47,753 nt of DNA, taken from positions 1 to 47,753 of IMG/VR virus record IMGVR_UViG_3300010371_000047. One strand, 5' to 3'. The notes below the pieces were generated by a model. It ran no database searches and was not told the origin of the DNA. It saw nothing but the letters and a program-made list of their open reading frames with translations. The position numbers were made by a program, and so were the translations under genes. Each line of letters starts with the position of its first letter. Within the stretch, counting starts at the first letter, position 1. The stretch is from a virus. Shown piece after piece: positions 15,043 to 21,323 of the stretch.

Positions 15043-15297
15043 ATGCCCACTCACGCTGAGCTTTCTGCGCTATGGTACTCCGCCCTCAACGAGCCTCTCG
15101 GCGTGTGGATCGCCACGCCGGACCCTCTGCGCCTCAAATCGCTGATGTACTCCGCCCGCGCCAAGGAAACCTCGGGCGACCCCGACCACCCCATCGCGCG
15201 TCTCCAACTCCGCACCGCCGCGCCCGGCTCCGCCCCCGGCCTTGGGCCGAATAATCTGTGGGTGGTGCGCCCGCCGCCTGACGACGTGGAGGAGTAA
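15043..15297 (+). CDS. Small hypothetical protein
   Basis: 84 aa, MPTHAELSALWYSALNEP, starting directly after the previous stop. Contains GVWIATPDPLRLKSLMYSARAK and ends with an acidic-proline tail (RPPPDDVEE). Looks like a small alpha-beta protein of the type common in alphaproteobacterial phages (a short LRLKSLLYSAR-like block). Function unknown. Confidence 0.6.
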   Translation: MPTHAELSALWYSALNEPLGVWIATPDPLRLKSLMYSARAKETSGDPDHPIARLQLRTAAPGSAPGLGPNNLWVVRPPPDDVEE

Positions 15298-15300
15298 CCC

Positions 15301-15462
15301 GTGCCCCCGCCGCTGAAAATTGACACCACTCCTGTTAAATGGAGAATGAACACGGAGGACTTAGTGACCCTCCGCGAAGCCTTCGGCCCCGGCCACGTCA
15401 ACGAGGCCGTACGGGCGCTCATCAGCGCGTACTGCGCGAGGTTGCGGCGCGAATCTCGTTGA
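15301..15462 (+). CDS. Small ribbon-helix-helix-like protein
   Basis: 53 aa from a GTG start at 15301. The pattern VKWRMNTEDLVTLREAFG then VNEAVRALISAYCARLRR resembles a ribbon-helix-helix (CopG/MetJ-type) DNA-binding domain: a short strand then two amphipathic helices. Such proteins bind palindromes as dimers. Positioned 350 bases upstream of the 19-bp palindrome at 15816, which could be its operator. Assignment tentative. Confidence 0.5.
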   Translation: MPPPLKIDTTPVKWRMNTEDLVTLREAFGPGHVNEAVRALISAYCARLRRESR

Positions 15463-15479
15463 ACTCCAAAACATCCCAC

Positions 15480-15508
15480 TTGACATCTCGTTGAACTCGT
15501 GTTATACT
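15480..15508 (+). promoter_or_regulatory. Consensus sigma-70 promoter
   Basis: TTGACA (15480-15485), exactly 17 bases, TATACT (15503-15508). The best promoter in the window. Transcription should start near 15515, 18 bases upstream of the ATG at 15533. Confidence 0.85.
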
Positions 15509-15532
15509 GCTGTCTTCAATTGGAGGACTGCC

Positions 15533-15760
15533 ATGACCCTTGCTCAACTGAAAAAGTTCATCGCCACTCGCAACCGCTCTGAGTTCTCGTCCAACCTTCA
15601 GTTCCAAGTCGATTGTGAGGAGAGCGGCTTCTCCTGTGAAGACCTTGGGGACGCGGTTAAGGTCGTGAACGACGACGGCCACATGTGCGGTTGGCGTTGG
15701 GACACTCCACACGGTCCGCTCTACGAAAGCCGCGACGGCCAACTGCGTTTAGGCGGCTGA
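15533..15760 (+). CDS. Small hypothetical protein under a strong promoter
   Basis: 75 aa, MTLAQLKKFIATRNRSEF, with GGAGG upstream and the consensus promoter at 15480. Helix then strands (SNLQFQVDCEESGFSCED, DAVKVVNDDGHMCGWRWD). Three cysteines. It is a single-gene unit likely expressed immediately on infection by the host polymerase. Function unknown; a host-takeover or anti-defence role is a guess from expression logic only. Confidence 0.65.
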   Translation: MTLAQLKKFIATRNRSEFSSNLQFQVDCEESGFSCEDLGDAVKVVNDDGHMCGWRWDTPHGPLYESRDGQLRLGG

Positions 15761-15815
15761 GTGTGTGTCGGGAAGGTGGCGCGCAGCGCCCACTCCCACC
15801 CCGCCGGTAGGGTAT

Positions 15816-15834
15816 CGTATCGATTATCGATGCG
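15816..15834. promoter_or_regulatory. 19-bp palindrome, probable operator
   Basis: CGTATCGATTATCGATGCG: reads as its own reverse complement except one pair, centred on 15825. Lies in a gene-free stretch (15761-15938) just upstream of the promoter of a helix-turn-helix gene. Likely a dimeric regulator site. Confidence 0.55.
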
Positions 15835-15903
15835 TGTCTATTAGTGGTATGCCGCCGCGTCCGAGACGCTACCCCTAGCCGCCATCCCCTCCCATAATCC
15901 CCC

Positions 15904-15932
15904 TTGACATCCGTTCCGCTCCCCTATACGCT
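15904..15932 (+). promoter_or_regulatory. Promoter of the HTH gene, probably leaderless
   Basis: TTGACA (15904-15909), 17 bases, TACGCT (15927-15932); TATACG at 15925 is an alternative -10 with 15-base spacing. Transcription would begin near 15939, the A of the ATG, and there is no ribosome site between. Confidence 0.6.
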
Positions 15933-15938
15933 ACCCAA

Positions 15939-16172
15939 ATGCCCGACGCGATCCCCACGCATCCGCCTTCCGAGTGGTGTAACACCGATGAAGCCGCAGC
16001 CTACCTCGGCTATTCCCGCAAGGCGCTGGAAGCGTGGCGTTACTCGGGCTCCGGCCCTCCCTTCTACCGCGTCGGCAACCGCTCCTCCATCAAGTACGCC
16101 TACGCCGACCTCAAGGCGTGGATGGAGGCCCAACGCGTGAACCCTTCCGAACTTCAACGGCCTGCCGAATGA
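15939..16172 (+). CDS. Excisionase/MerR-like helix-turn-helix protein
   Basis: 77 aa. The block WCNTDEAAAYLGYSRKALEA followed by PPFYRVGNRSSIKYAYADL is the winged helix-turn-helix pattern of AlpA/excisionase-type DNA-binding proteins (helix domain PF12728-like): DEAAAYLG is the first helix, SRKALEAWR the recognition helix, and Y-R-V-G-N-R-S-S-I the wing. Likely a transcription regulator, since no integrase is present. It begins at the predicted transcription start, so the mRNA would be leaderless, as is known for some phage repressors. Probably acts on the palindrome at 15816 or other early promoters. Confidence 0.78.
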   Translation: MPDAIPTHPPSEWCNTDEAAAYLGYSRKALEAWRYSGSGPPFYRVGNRSSIKYAYADLKAWMEAQRVNPSELQRPAE

Positions 16173-16239
16173 CCCCGATCATCGCCCAGGGGAGTGACGC
16201 AGCGTGGAGGCCCAGCTAGGTAGCAAGCAGGCTGTGCAA

Positions 16240-16327
16240 GCCGGACTATTGAGCCCTTATCGCAAGGGCACTTTAGAGCAAAACGCAAACGATGAAGCTG
16301 GTAAGTTAAAACGCTCAATAGTCCGAC
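16240..16327 (+). ncRNA. Candidate structured RNA (long stem with inner hairpins)
   Basis: A 13-bp perfect stem (16242-16254 with 16313-16325, extended by one more pair beyond a mismatch) encloses a hairpin GCCCTT-ATCGC-AAGGGC (16253-16269) and a possible third arm (ACTTTAGAGC with GCTGGTAAGT). It fills the 227-base gene-free gap between the HTH gene and the 130-aa gene. It could be a small RNA, a leader control element or an antisense regulator. I recognise no known class. Confidence 0.5.
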
Positions 16328-16399
16328 TGCCCGATCCGCCCACTGATTCCATTGCCCAGCCCGCGTTCCACAAATTCGTAACTCATCGGAACCCCTCCA

Positions 16400-16792
16400 A
16401 TGCCCTTCGACGCTGAACACTTCGTGGTCACCGACCTGCCCGTCCATCCCTCGGTGAGTCAACCAGAGCGCATCCGCACGTTGCGAGACGCGATCCGCGC
16501 CGCGCCGCAGGATTTCGACATGCGCGATCCCGCTATGCACACTTGCGGAACCGCTGTCTGCTTCCACGGGTGGGTTAAAGAGCTTTTCTTTGGAAAGTAT
16601 GTCACTACTGAAACCACTTCGGCGCACTTGGGGCTGTCTCCCCAACAAGGGGCCGACCTCTATCAAATGTGGACCGGAAACGCAGAGCCTTGTAACTTAA
16701 ACCGTAGATTCCGCGACATCACGGCTCAAGAAGGTGTGCGCGTCCTCAACCACTACCTCGCCACGGGCGAAATCGACTGGTCGGTCGCATGA
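16400..16792 (+). CDS. Conserved phage protein with CGTxxCxxGW motif
   Basis: 130 aa, MPFDAEHFVVTDLPVHPS. The block MHTCGTAVCFHGWVKELFF, then SAHLGLSPQQGADLYQMW is a pattern shared by many phage and bacterial hypothetical proteins (cysteine pair, glycine-tryptophan, then LGLxxxQxxxLF). N-terminal IRTLRDAIRAAPQDFDM is also typical. No biochemical role is known to me. Follows the structured RNA candidate, so its expression may be controlled by it. Overlaps the next gene by ATGA. Confidence 0.72.
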   Translation: MPFDAEHFVVTDLPVHPSVSQPERIRTLRDAIRAAPQDFDMRDPAMHTCGTAVCFHGWVKELFFGKYVTTETTSAHLGLSPQQGADLYQMWTGNAEPCNLNRRFRDITAQEGVRVLNHYLATGEIDWSVA

Positions 16793-17046
16793 CCGACTCG
16801 CCCCTCAACGCCACCGACCCCGACGCCCTGACCCGGTTGTTTGAGAGTGACCCGACGACAATCAGTGACGCGGAGCTTACGGTATTGATTACTGAGCTTC
16901 GCCGTCGCCGTAACGCCTTCCTCTCCGAAGAGGCCGCCAAGTCCCTCGCCCCCAAGAAGGCGCGCACCAAGAGTGACGCGATCCCGGCGAGTGTCGCCGC
17001 CGCGTTGGACAAACCCGTTAGCGAACTCGATTTGGATGACCTGTGA
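16789..17046 (+). CDS. Hypothetical protein with acidic LDLDDL tail
   Basis: 85 aa, MTDSPLNATDPDALTRLF. The middle (DAELTVLITELRRRRNAFLS) is a charged helix, followed by a Lys/Ala linker and the tail VSELDLDDL, which matches the tail of the product of 12175-12588. The small, helical layout suggests an adaptor. No family recognised. Confidence 0.62.
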   Translation: MTDSPLNATDPDALTRLFESDPTTISDAELTVLITELRRRRNAFLSEEAAKSLAPKKARTKSDAIPASVAAALDKPVSELDLDDL

Positions 17047-17417
17047 TGAGCGCCTCTGACCTCACCTCCCTCCTCATTCGCGTGGAAAAAGCTGAGGGGG
17101 CGGATCGGGAGCTGTTAGTAGCTCTCGGCGAGGCACTGTTCATCGACTTCGCGCCATCGCCCGCGTGGTGGAAAAAGTTCACCAGGTTCATAGACGCTGG
17201 GGCCTGGACTGATGCCGCCCTGGCGCTCTGTAAGCGGCTATATCCCGACGTTTTCTTTCACGTTTCCCGGTTCAGCAGGGATGGCGGAGCCGAAGCACAC
17301 CTCTATCCGAACCGGCGTATAGGAGACGACTACAAAGCCGAGGCCAAAACCCCCGCCCTCGCCCTTCTCGCCGCTCTCCTCAAGGCCAAGATCGCGGAGG
17401 CTAGCCATGACCAGTGA
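17046..17417 (+). CDS. Conserved hypothetical protein of alphaproteobacterial phages
   Basis: 123 aa from the ATG at 17046 (MSASDLTSLLIRVEKAEG). It has the pattern RELLVALGEAL, then FTRFIDAGAWTDAALALCKRLYP, then KTPALALLAALLKA. I know this arrangement (DAALAL...P, PALALxAALLxA) from many prophages and phages of Sphingomonads, Caulobacterales and Rhizobiales, always without known function. Supports the host guess. Confidence 0.72.
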   Translation: MSASDLTSLLIRVEKAEGADRELLVALGEALFIDFAPSPAWWKKFTRFIDAGAWTDAALALCKRLYPDVFFHVSRFSRDGGAEAHLYPNRRIGDDYKAEAKTPALALLAALLKAKIAEASHDQ

Positions 17418-17853
17418 AAAGGGACTGGTGGAGAGGCTGCGGGCGGTTCTTCAGTCGCGTCCGATCACGTTGCGGGTGCCACAGGTCTACCACGACCCGG
17501 TTCACGACAACCCGTGGGGTCTGTTCGCGGACGATATTGCCGAAGCCGCTACCCTCATCACCACCCTACAAGCAGAGAACAGGGTCGCAGTAGAGGCGCT
17601 GAGGAGATTGTCGGACGCCTCGGACGAGATCAACGGCGCAATCGACGACCAGATTTACGATGAGCGCGCAAGCGACGGCTTCGACAGCCAACCAAACGAC
17701 GAGTTCTCCGTGACGCTCAAGTGGGGCGATATTCATGAGATGGATCGGGCGATCTGCGGCGCCCAGAGTCTTTTCAAGGATCTAGCCTCTCACGGCGCAG
17801 GGCTACCAGACAGCCCATCGGTGTCTCAAGAGGCCGAACATGTCTCCCGTTGA
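17407..17853 (+). CDS. Ead/Ea22-like hypothetical protein
   Basis: 148 aa, MTSEKGLVERLRAVLQSR. The line LFADDIAEAATLITTLQAEN is the common motif of phage early proteins of the Ead/Ea22-like group; here it is followed by a coiled-coil-like segment and an acidic region (DDQIYDERASDGFDSQPND). Function unknown in any phage. Overlaps both neighbours. Confidence 0.68.
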   Translation: MTSEKGLVERLRAVLQSRPITLRVPQVYHDPVHDNPWGLFADDIAEAATLITTLQAENRVAVEALRRLSDASDEINGAIDDQIYDERASDGFDSQPNDEFSVTLKWGDIHEMDRAICGAQSLFKDLASHGAGLPDSPSVSQEAEHVSR

Positions 17854-18013
17854 CCTTATCTTTACTGCTGTGGAGAACTCTCTTCTCTCAATCGAGAGTC
17901 GCCTAGACGACCCGCGTTGGGCGCACGAGAAAGAGGCATTGGAGAACTCCCACCTCACTCTCTCCATTTTCCGTAGTCAACTTGTCCAAACTCTCACCCA
18001 ACCCAGAGGCTGA
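17840..18013 (+). CDS. Small hypothetical protein
   Basis: 57 aa, MSPVDLIFTAVENSLLSI, within a 14-base overlap with the previous gene. Helical, moderately charged (WAHEKEALENSHLTLSIF). Less GC-rich than neighbours. No family recognised. Confidence 0.55.
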   Translation: MSPVDLIFTAVENSLLSIESRLDDPRWAHEKEALENSHLTLSIFRSQLVQTLTQPRG

Positions 18014-18018
18014 TCCCC

Positions 18019-18339
18019 ATGCCCTCCCCCATCACCGCCTCCATCGGCGTTGAGCTGACACTGAACCTCACCGCCGTCCACACCTCCATCAGTGCGGGCC
18101 TCTCCGACACCAACGCTCCCGAGGACTTCATCGAGGACGTGGCGATTGACGCGGTGTTGTACGACTACTACGCCCCCGAACGCGAAGGCCTGAACACAGG
18201 ATCGCGCGTGCTGACCCGCGATATCCTCCGCGGCGTGGACATCACCAACCCCCATGTTATCCTCCTCCTCGACAACCTCCTCATGTGCGTCAACGACGCG
18301 GCGGAAGAGGCGCTTTTGGCGGAGGTGGGGGATGAGTGA
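18019..18339 (+). CDS. Hypothetical acidic protein, 106 aa
   Basis: MPSPITASIGVELTLNLTAV. Acidic throughout, with EDFIEDVAIDAVLYDYY and a C-terminal LDNLLMCVNDAAEEALLAEVGDE. The charge and small size are compatible with a DNA-mimic or inhibitor protein, but no motif supports that. Overlaps the next gene by eight bases. Confidence 0.62.
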   Translation: MPSPITASIGVELTLNLTAVHTSISAGLSDTNAPEDFIEDVAIDAVLYDYYAPEREGLNTGSRVLTRDILRGVDITNPHVILLLDNLLMCVNDAAEEALLAEVGDE

Positions 18340-18613
18340 AGAGAAACTCTCCCTCGCACGCAGAGAACGCGACTCCGCCCTCGCCACCGCCGAAGCCATG
18401 CGCGATGATGAGTCCGCCCGCTTGGTGTATCTCCAACGCGCGTTACATGCCCAAGAACGTGTGGTGAGTATCCGCAAAGCCATAGTGGATGCTTACGAAG
18501 CTTGCCACGCGTGTGGCCGCAAGGTGAAAGTACCGTGCCACGATTTCAACGGCTTTCACGAAAGCGGTCCTTGGGACTTCTCATGCGAGGATCGTCTCCG
18601 TGCAGCAAAGTGA
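18332..18613 (+). CDS. Small cysteine-containing coiled-coil protein
   Basis: 93 aa from the ATG at 18332 (MSEEKLSLARRERDSALA). Residues 1-50 are a long charged helix, probably a coiled coil. The C-terminus has CHACGRKVKVPCHDF, then FSCEDRL, suggesting a zinc site. Overlaps the start of the nuclease gene, so it may be a partner. Function unknown. Confidence 0.6.
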   Translation: MSEEKLSLARRERDSALATAEAMRDDESARLVYLQRALHAQERVVSIRKAIVDAYEACHACGRKVKVPCHDFNGFHESGPWDFSCEDRLRAAK

Positions 18614-19565
18614 ACTCGTCCGCTCCCCCTTTTCCGCCAACATCCCGCAGTGGCAAGTCGCCTATGACTCCACCTCCCTCGGCTGGCTCAAGACCTGCGC
18701 GCGCCTGTACAAGTACCAAATGATTGACCAATGGTCGCCCAAGTCGCGCGGCATCCACCTAATGTTCGGTGGCCTCTACGCCAGCGGCGTCGAACACTAC
18801 GCGCATTACCGCGCCGCAGGCGACGACCACGACACCGCAACACTGAAGATGGTCCGCTGGGTGTTGGAGAACTCCGGCACGCGCTCCGATGACGGAGTGT
18901 GGGTTCCCTGGTCCCCCGGCGACCACAAGGACGCCAACATCAAGAACCGTTACACCCTCATCCGCTCACTCGTCTGGAACGTTGAGGAACACCTCACTTC
19001 CCCCTTCCAAACGGTCGTCCTCGCCGATGGCCGCCCCGCAGTGGAGCTCACCTTCAACTTCGACGCCTTCGAAATCGAGGGGGAAACCGTCAGCCTTAGT
19101 GGGCATTTGGACCGATTGGCGGAGGCCAACGGAGAGCTTTGGGTGCTGGACGACAAAACCACCAAGGGCGCACTCAACGCGCAGTACTTCAAGGGCTACA
19201 CGCCCCACAATCAAATGTCGCTGTATGCGATTGCCGGCAAAGTGATCGCCGACCGCCCCGTGCGCGGCGTGCTGATCCGTGCGGCCCAAATCGGCGTCGG
19301 CTTCACCCGGTTCGCCACCGGCCAAGCGCCTCGCCCCAGCGCCGTGTTGACCGAATGGCTCCACAACACTGAAACCTGGATTCGTCAAGCCCGCGAGTAC
19401 GCCATCGCCGACTACTGGCCGATGAACGAGACCTCGTGCGACAAGTTCGGCGGGTGCGCCTTCCGCGACGTGTGTGCCGTGTCGCCATCGCACCGCCCTC
19501 AGTGGCTTGAAGAAGGCTTCGAACGTCGCGAATGGAACCCACTCATTGCCCGAGGTGATATATGA
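18600..19565 (+). CDS. Cas4/RecB-like PD-(D/E)XK nuclease with probable Fe-S cluster
   Basis: 321 aa from a GTG at 18600. Predicted DNA exonuclease for recombination or replication. Visible motifs: FGGLYASGVEHYAHY (motif with the active-site His), SGHLDRLAEA (GxxDR, the first metal ligand, near residue 171), WVLDDKTTKG (D-x-K catalytic, near 185), and NQMSLYAIAG (QxxxY). C-terminal cysteines in CDKFGGCAFRDVC near residue 280, together with one upstream cysteine (CARLYKYQ near residue 25), match the four-Cys iron-sulphur cluster of Cas4/AddB-type nucleases. In an operon with the Sak4-like ATPase. Confidence 0.85.
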   Translation: MQQSELVRSPFSANIPQWQVAYDSTSLGWLKTCARLYKYQMIDQWSPKSRGIHLMFGGLYASGVEHYAHYRAAGDDHDTATLKMVRWVLENSGTRSDDGVWVPWSPGDHKDANIKNRYTLIRSLVWNVEEHLTSPFQTVVLADGRPAVELTFNFDAFEIEGETVSLSGHLDRLAEANGELWVLDDKTTKGALNAQYFKGYTPHNQMSLYAIAGKVIADRPVRGVLIRAAQIGVGFTRFATGQAPRPSAVLTEWLHNTETWIRQAREYAIADYWPMNETSCDKFGGCAFRDVCAVSPSHRPQWLEEGFERREWNPLIARGDI

Positions 19566-19828
19566 CACACTCTCTGAACACCAGCATCATGCTTCATCCT
19601 TCCCAGGCGAACATCCTCACCGATAAGATGGTTGAACATGACACAACCCAACTCCGTTTCACTGACGGAAGCACGACCGTTACCGTGTTTCTCTCTCGTG
19701 AGGCCGCACTATACTGCGCCCACTTGCTTCACGCCGAGGTCCACGAATTCGACAAGGCTAAGTCGCAACAAGACTCTGTTGTGATCGCCACCACTCCCGT
19801 AGACCTCGACGACGAAATCCCGTTCTGA
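19562..19828 (+). CDS. Small protein with SSB-like C-terminal tip
   Basis: 88 aa, MTHSLNTSIMLHPSQANI. The last residues are DLDDEIPF, almost the DDDIPF tip with which bacterial SSB recruits repair and replication proteins. The rest is not an obvious OB fold: a short strand LRFTDGSTTVTVFLS and a helix EAALYCAHLLHAEVHEF. Coupled by ATGA to the nuclease before it. I infer it engages host proteins that bind SSB tails, or the phage recombination proteins. Confidence 0.65.
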   Translation: MTHSLNTSIMLHPSQANILTDKMVEHDTTQLRFTDGSTTVTVFLSREAALYCAHLLHAEVHEFDKAKSQQDSVVIATTPVDLDDEIPF

Positions 19829-19977
19829 TGCGCCCCGACCAACCCCTCACCCACTTCCGCGTGTGGATGGCCTCCAACAAGCCATACAACCTCTGCGATG
19901 GCGTTCCCGGAGCGCCGCGCACGACCCCCCACCGCTCCCTCGTCACCTGCCCAGAATGTTTGGAGAGATTGCGTTGA
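19828..19977 (+). CDS. Very small hypothetical protein
   Basis: 49 aa, MRPDQPLTHFRVWMASNK. Two cysteine sites: NLCDG and TCPECLERLR at the end, the latter a CxxC. Could bind zinc. Overlaps both neighbours. Confidence 0.52.
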   Translation: MRPDQPLTHFRVWMASNKPYNLCDGVPGAPRTTPHRSLVTCPECLERLR

Positions 19978-20582
19978 AGGTGCTGGTAGCGATCCCCGCG
20001 TTGGACACATGTGCAACTGATTTTGCCATGTCCCTCGCCGCGCTAATGTCGCGGAAGGCTTACGAGAAGCGGCTCGGCAAAACACGCGACGTGGACCTCG
20101 CCCTCGCTTGCTGTAAGGGCTCGCTCATCATGCACTCCCGCAACAAACTCATGCAGCAAGCCCTCGACTGCGGCGCGTCCCACATCCTCTTTCTCGACTC
20201 CGACATGACCTTCCCGCCCGACGTCCTCGACCGTCTCATCGCGCACCGCGTCGGCATCGTGGGCGCGGATTACGTCAACCGGGTCGCGCCCCACGCGCTG
20301 AACGGGACGCAGGACATGGCCACCCGTGTCGCTCCGTTAACGTCACGCGGGCTGCTTCCGATGCTAACCCTCCCCTTCGGCTGCATCCTCATCGACCTCA
20401 AAACTCTCGTCGGCATGTCTCGCCCGTGGTTCAAGTATCTGGAGGGTGAAGGCGACCACGACACCCAATCAGAAGATACGTTTTATTGCAATTCCGCCCG
20501 CCGTCTGGGCCATACAATCTGGTGTGATGCCGCCCTCACACGCGAAGTCGGCCACATTGGACAGGAAGTGTTCAGGGCATGA
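19974..20582 (+). CDS. Glycosyltransferase-like (GT-A) protein
   Basis: 202 aa from the TTG at 19974, with GGAGAG upstream; an ATG at 19956 would add six residues. KVLVAIPALDTC at the start, then HSRNKLMQQALDCGASHILFLDSDM with the D-x-D metal site, VLDRLIAHRVGIVGADYVNR, and a late SEDTFYCNSARRLG are typical of the phage GT2/GT-A-like family, which take a nucleotide sugar. Target unknown: DNA bases, host surface or a virion protein are possible. It is unusual in a replication operon. Confidence 0.72.
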   Translation: MKVLVAIPALDTCATDFAMSLAALMSRKAYEKRLGKTRDVDLALACCKGSLIMHSRNKLMQQALDCGASHILFLDSDMTFPPDVLDRLIAHRVGIVGADYVNRVAPHALNGTQDMATRVAPLTSRGLLPMLTLPFGCILIDLKTLVGMSRPWFKYLEGEGDHDTQSEDTFYCNSARRLGHTIWCDAALTREVGHIGQEVFRA

Positions 20583-20737
20583 ATAAGGAACTCATTGAAT
20601 TCCTCAACAAACAGATTGCGTTGGAGGAGAAGCTGTTCACTAAAGCGTCCGCCGAAAAGTGGGAAGCCTCGGCCCTCCAAGCCCGTTCCCGCGCCGCTGC
20701 CTTTCAAATGGTCCTTAACTTCGTGAGGACGCTGTGA
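20579..20737 (+). CDS. Very small helical protein
   Basis: 52 aa, MNKELIEFLNKQIALEEKL. All helical and charged, likely a coiled coil. Overlaps the gene before by four bases and the next by four. Confidence 0.55.
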   Translation: MNKELIEFLNKQIALEEKLFTKASAEKWEASALQARSRAAAFQMVLNFVRTL

Positions 20738-20874
20738 ACAACATCTTCATCTACTTCCAACTCGGCTGTATCTTCATCGGCCTCCTCCTCCTCTTCATCC
20801 GCGTGATGAACGCCGAGCGCCACATCGCCAACCTCCTCGAAACCCTCCGCCAACATGGGATTTATCATGACTAA
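20734..20874 (+). CDS. Very small single-pass membrane protein
   Basis: 46 aa from a GTG at 20734. One apolar segment (residues 3-22: IFIYFQLGCIFIGLLLLFI) followed by a basic-amphipathic tail. Predicted inner-membrane anchor. Function unknown. Confidence 0.55.
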   Translation: MNNIFIYFQLGCIFIGLLLLFIRVMNAERHIANLLETLRQHGIYHD

Positions 20875-21052
20875 CTCAACAGGCGCAGAGCGTGCCGCAG
20901 CCCTCCTCCGCGCGAAGGCCAAAGCCAACGCAACATTCTACGCTGACACGCCGACCGAGCCCGCAACCGAACCGCGCCAGTCCAAGCGCCGTCGTGAACT
21001 GCTCGCTAAGAAGCACGAAGGTCGTCCCGGCCCTCACAAGCGGGGGCGCTGA
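20867..21052 (+). CDS. Small basic hypothetical protein
   Basis: 61 aa from the ATG at 20867 (MTNSTGAERAAALLRAKA). The C-terminal half is very basic (SKRRRELLAKKHEGRPGPHKRG), consistent with nucleic-acid binding. No family. Confidence 0.55.
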   Translation: MTNSTGAERAAALLRAKAKANATFYADTPTEPATEPRQSKRRRELLAKKHEGRPGPHKRGR

Positions 21053-21053
21053 T

Positions 21054-21323
21054 ATGCCCGACGCCACCCTCCGCATCCAACTCATCCCCCACGCCTTCCC
21101 CCTCAACGTCACGCCCGCTCTCACCGGCGAAGGCATGATGACCCTCGCCACGCCGGACGGGATGGTGCGGATGACGGTCCCCCTGGCCGCGTGGCCCTGG
21201 CTCACGCCCGGCGAGCAAATCTCCGGCTCACTGACGCTCTTCCGCGTCGCGATGGACGCACCCACGCCCGAGCCGCTTGGCCTCGCCCGCCCCGGCCTCA
21301 TCATCCCCGGAGGGGAGAACTAA
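21054..21323 (+). CDS. Small strand-rich hypothetical protein
   Basis: 89 aa from the ATG at 21054 (MPDATLRIQLIPHAFPL). Predominantly beta (GMMTLATPDGMVRMTVPLA, GEQISGSLTLFRV). Its stop overlaps the ATG of the Sak4-like gene. May be an OB-like or a partner of the recombinase; not recognised. Confidence 0.58.
   Translation: MPDATLRIQLIPHAFPLNVTPALTGEGMMTLATPDGMVRMTVPLAAWPWLTPGEQISGSLTLFRVAMDAPTPEPLGLARPGLIIPGGEN

Noticed and set aside
15939-16172. Excisionase, implying a temperate phage
   Set aside because: No integrase or attachment-site pair was seen, so the protein is better read as a transcription regulator.
16204-16416. Frame containing ANDE, reminiscent of a tmRNA tag peptide
   Set aside because: The frame has no stop after a short tag, lacks the hydrophobic ending and the alanine tRNA-like domain, and overlaps the structured stem. 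The resemblance is to four residues only.
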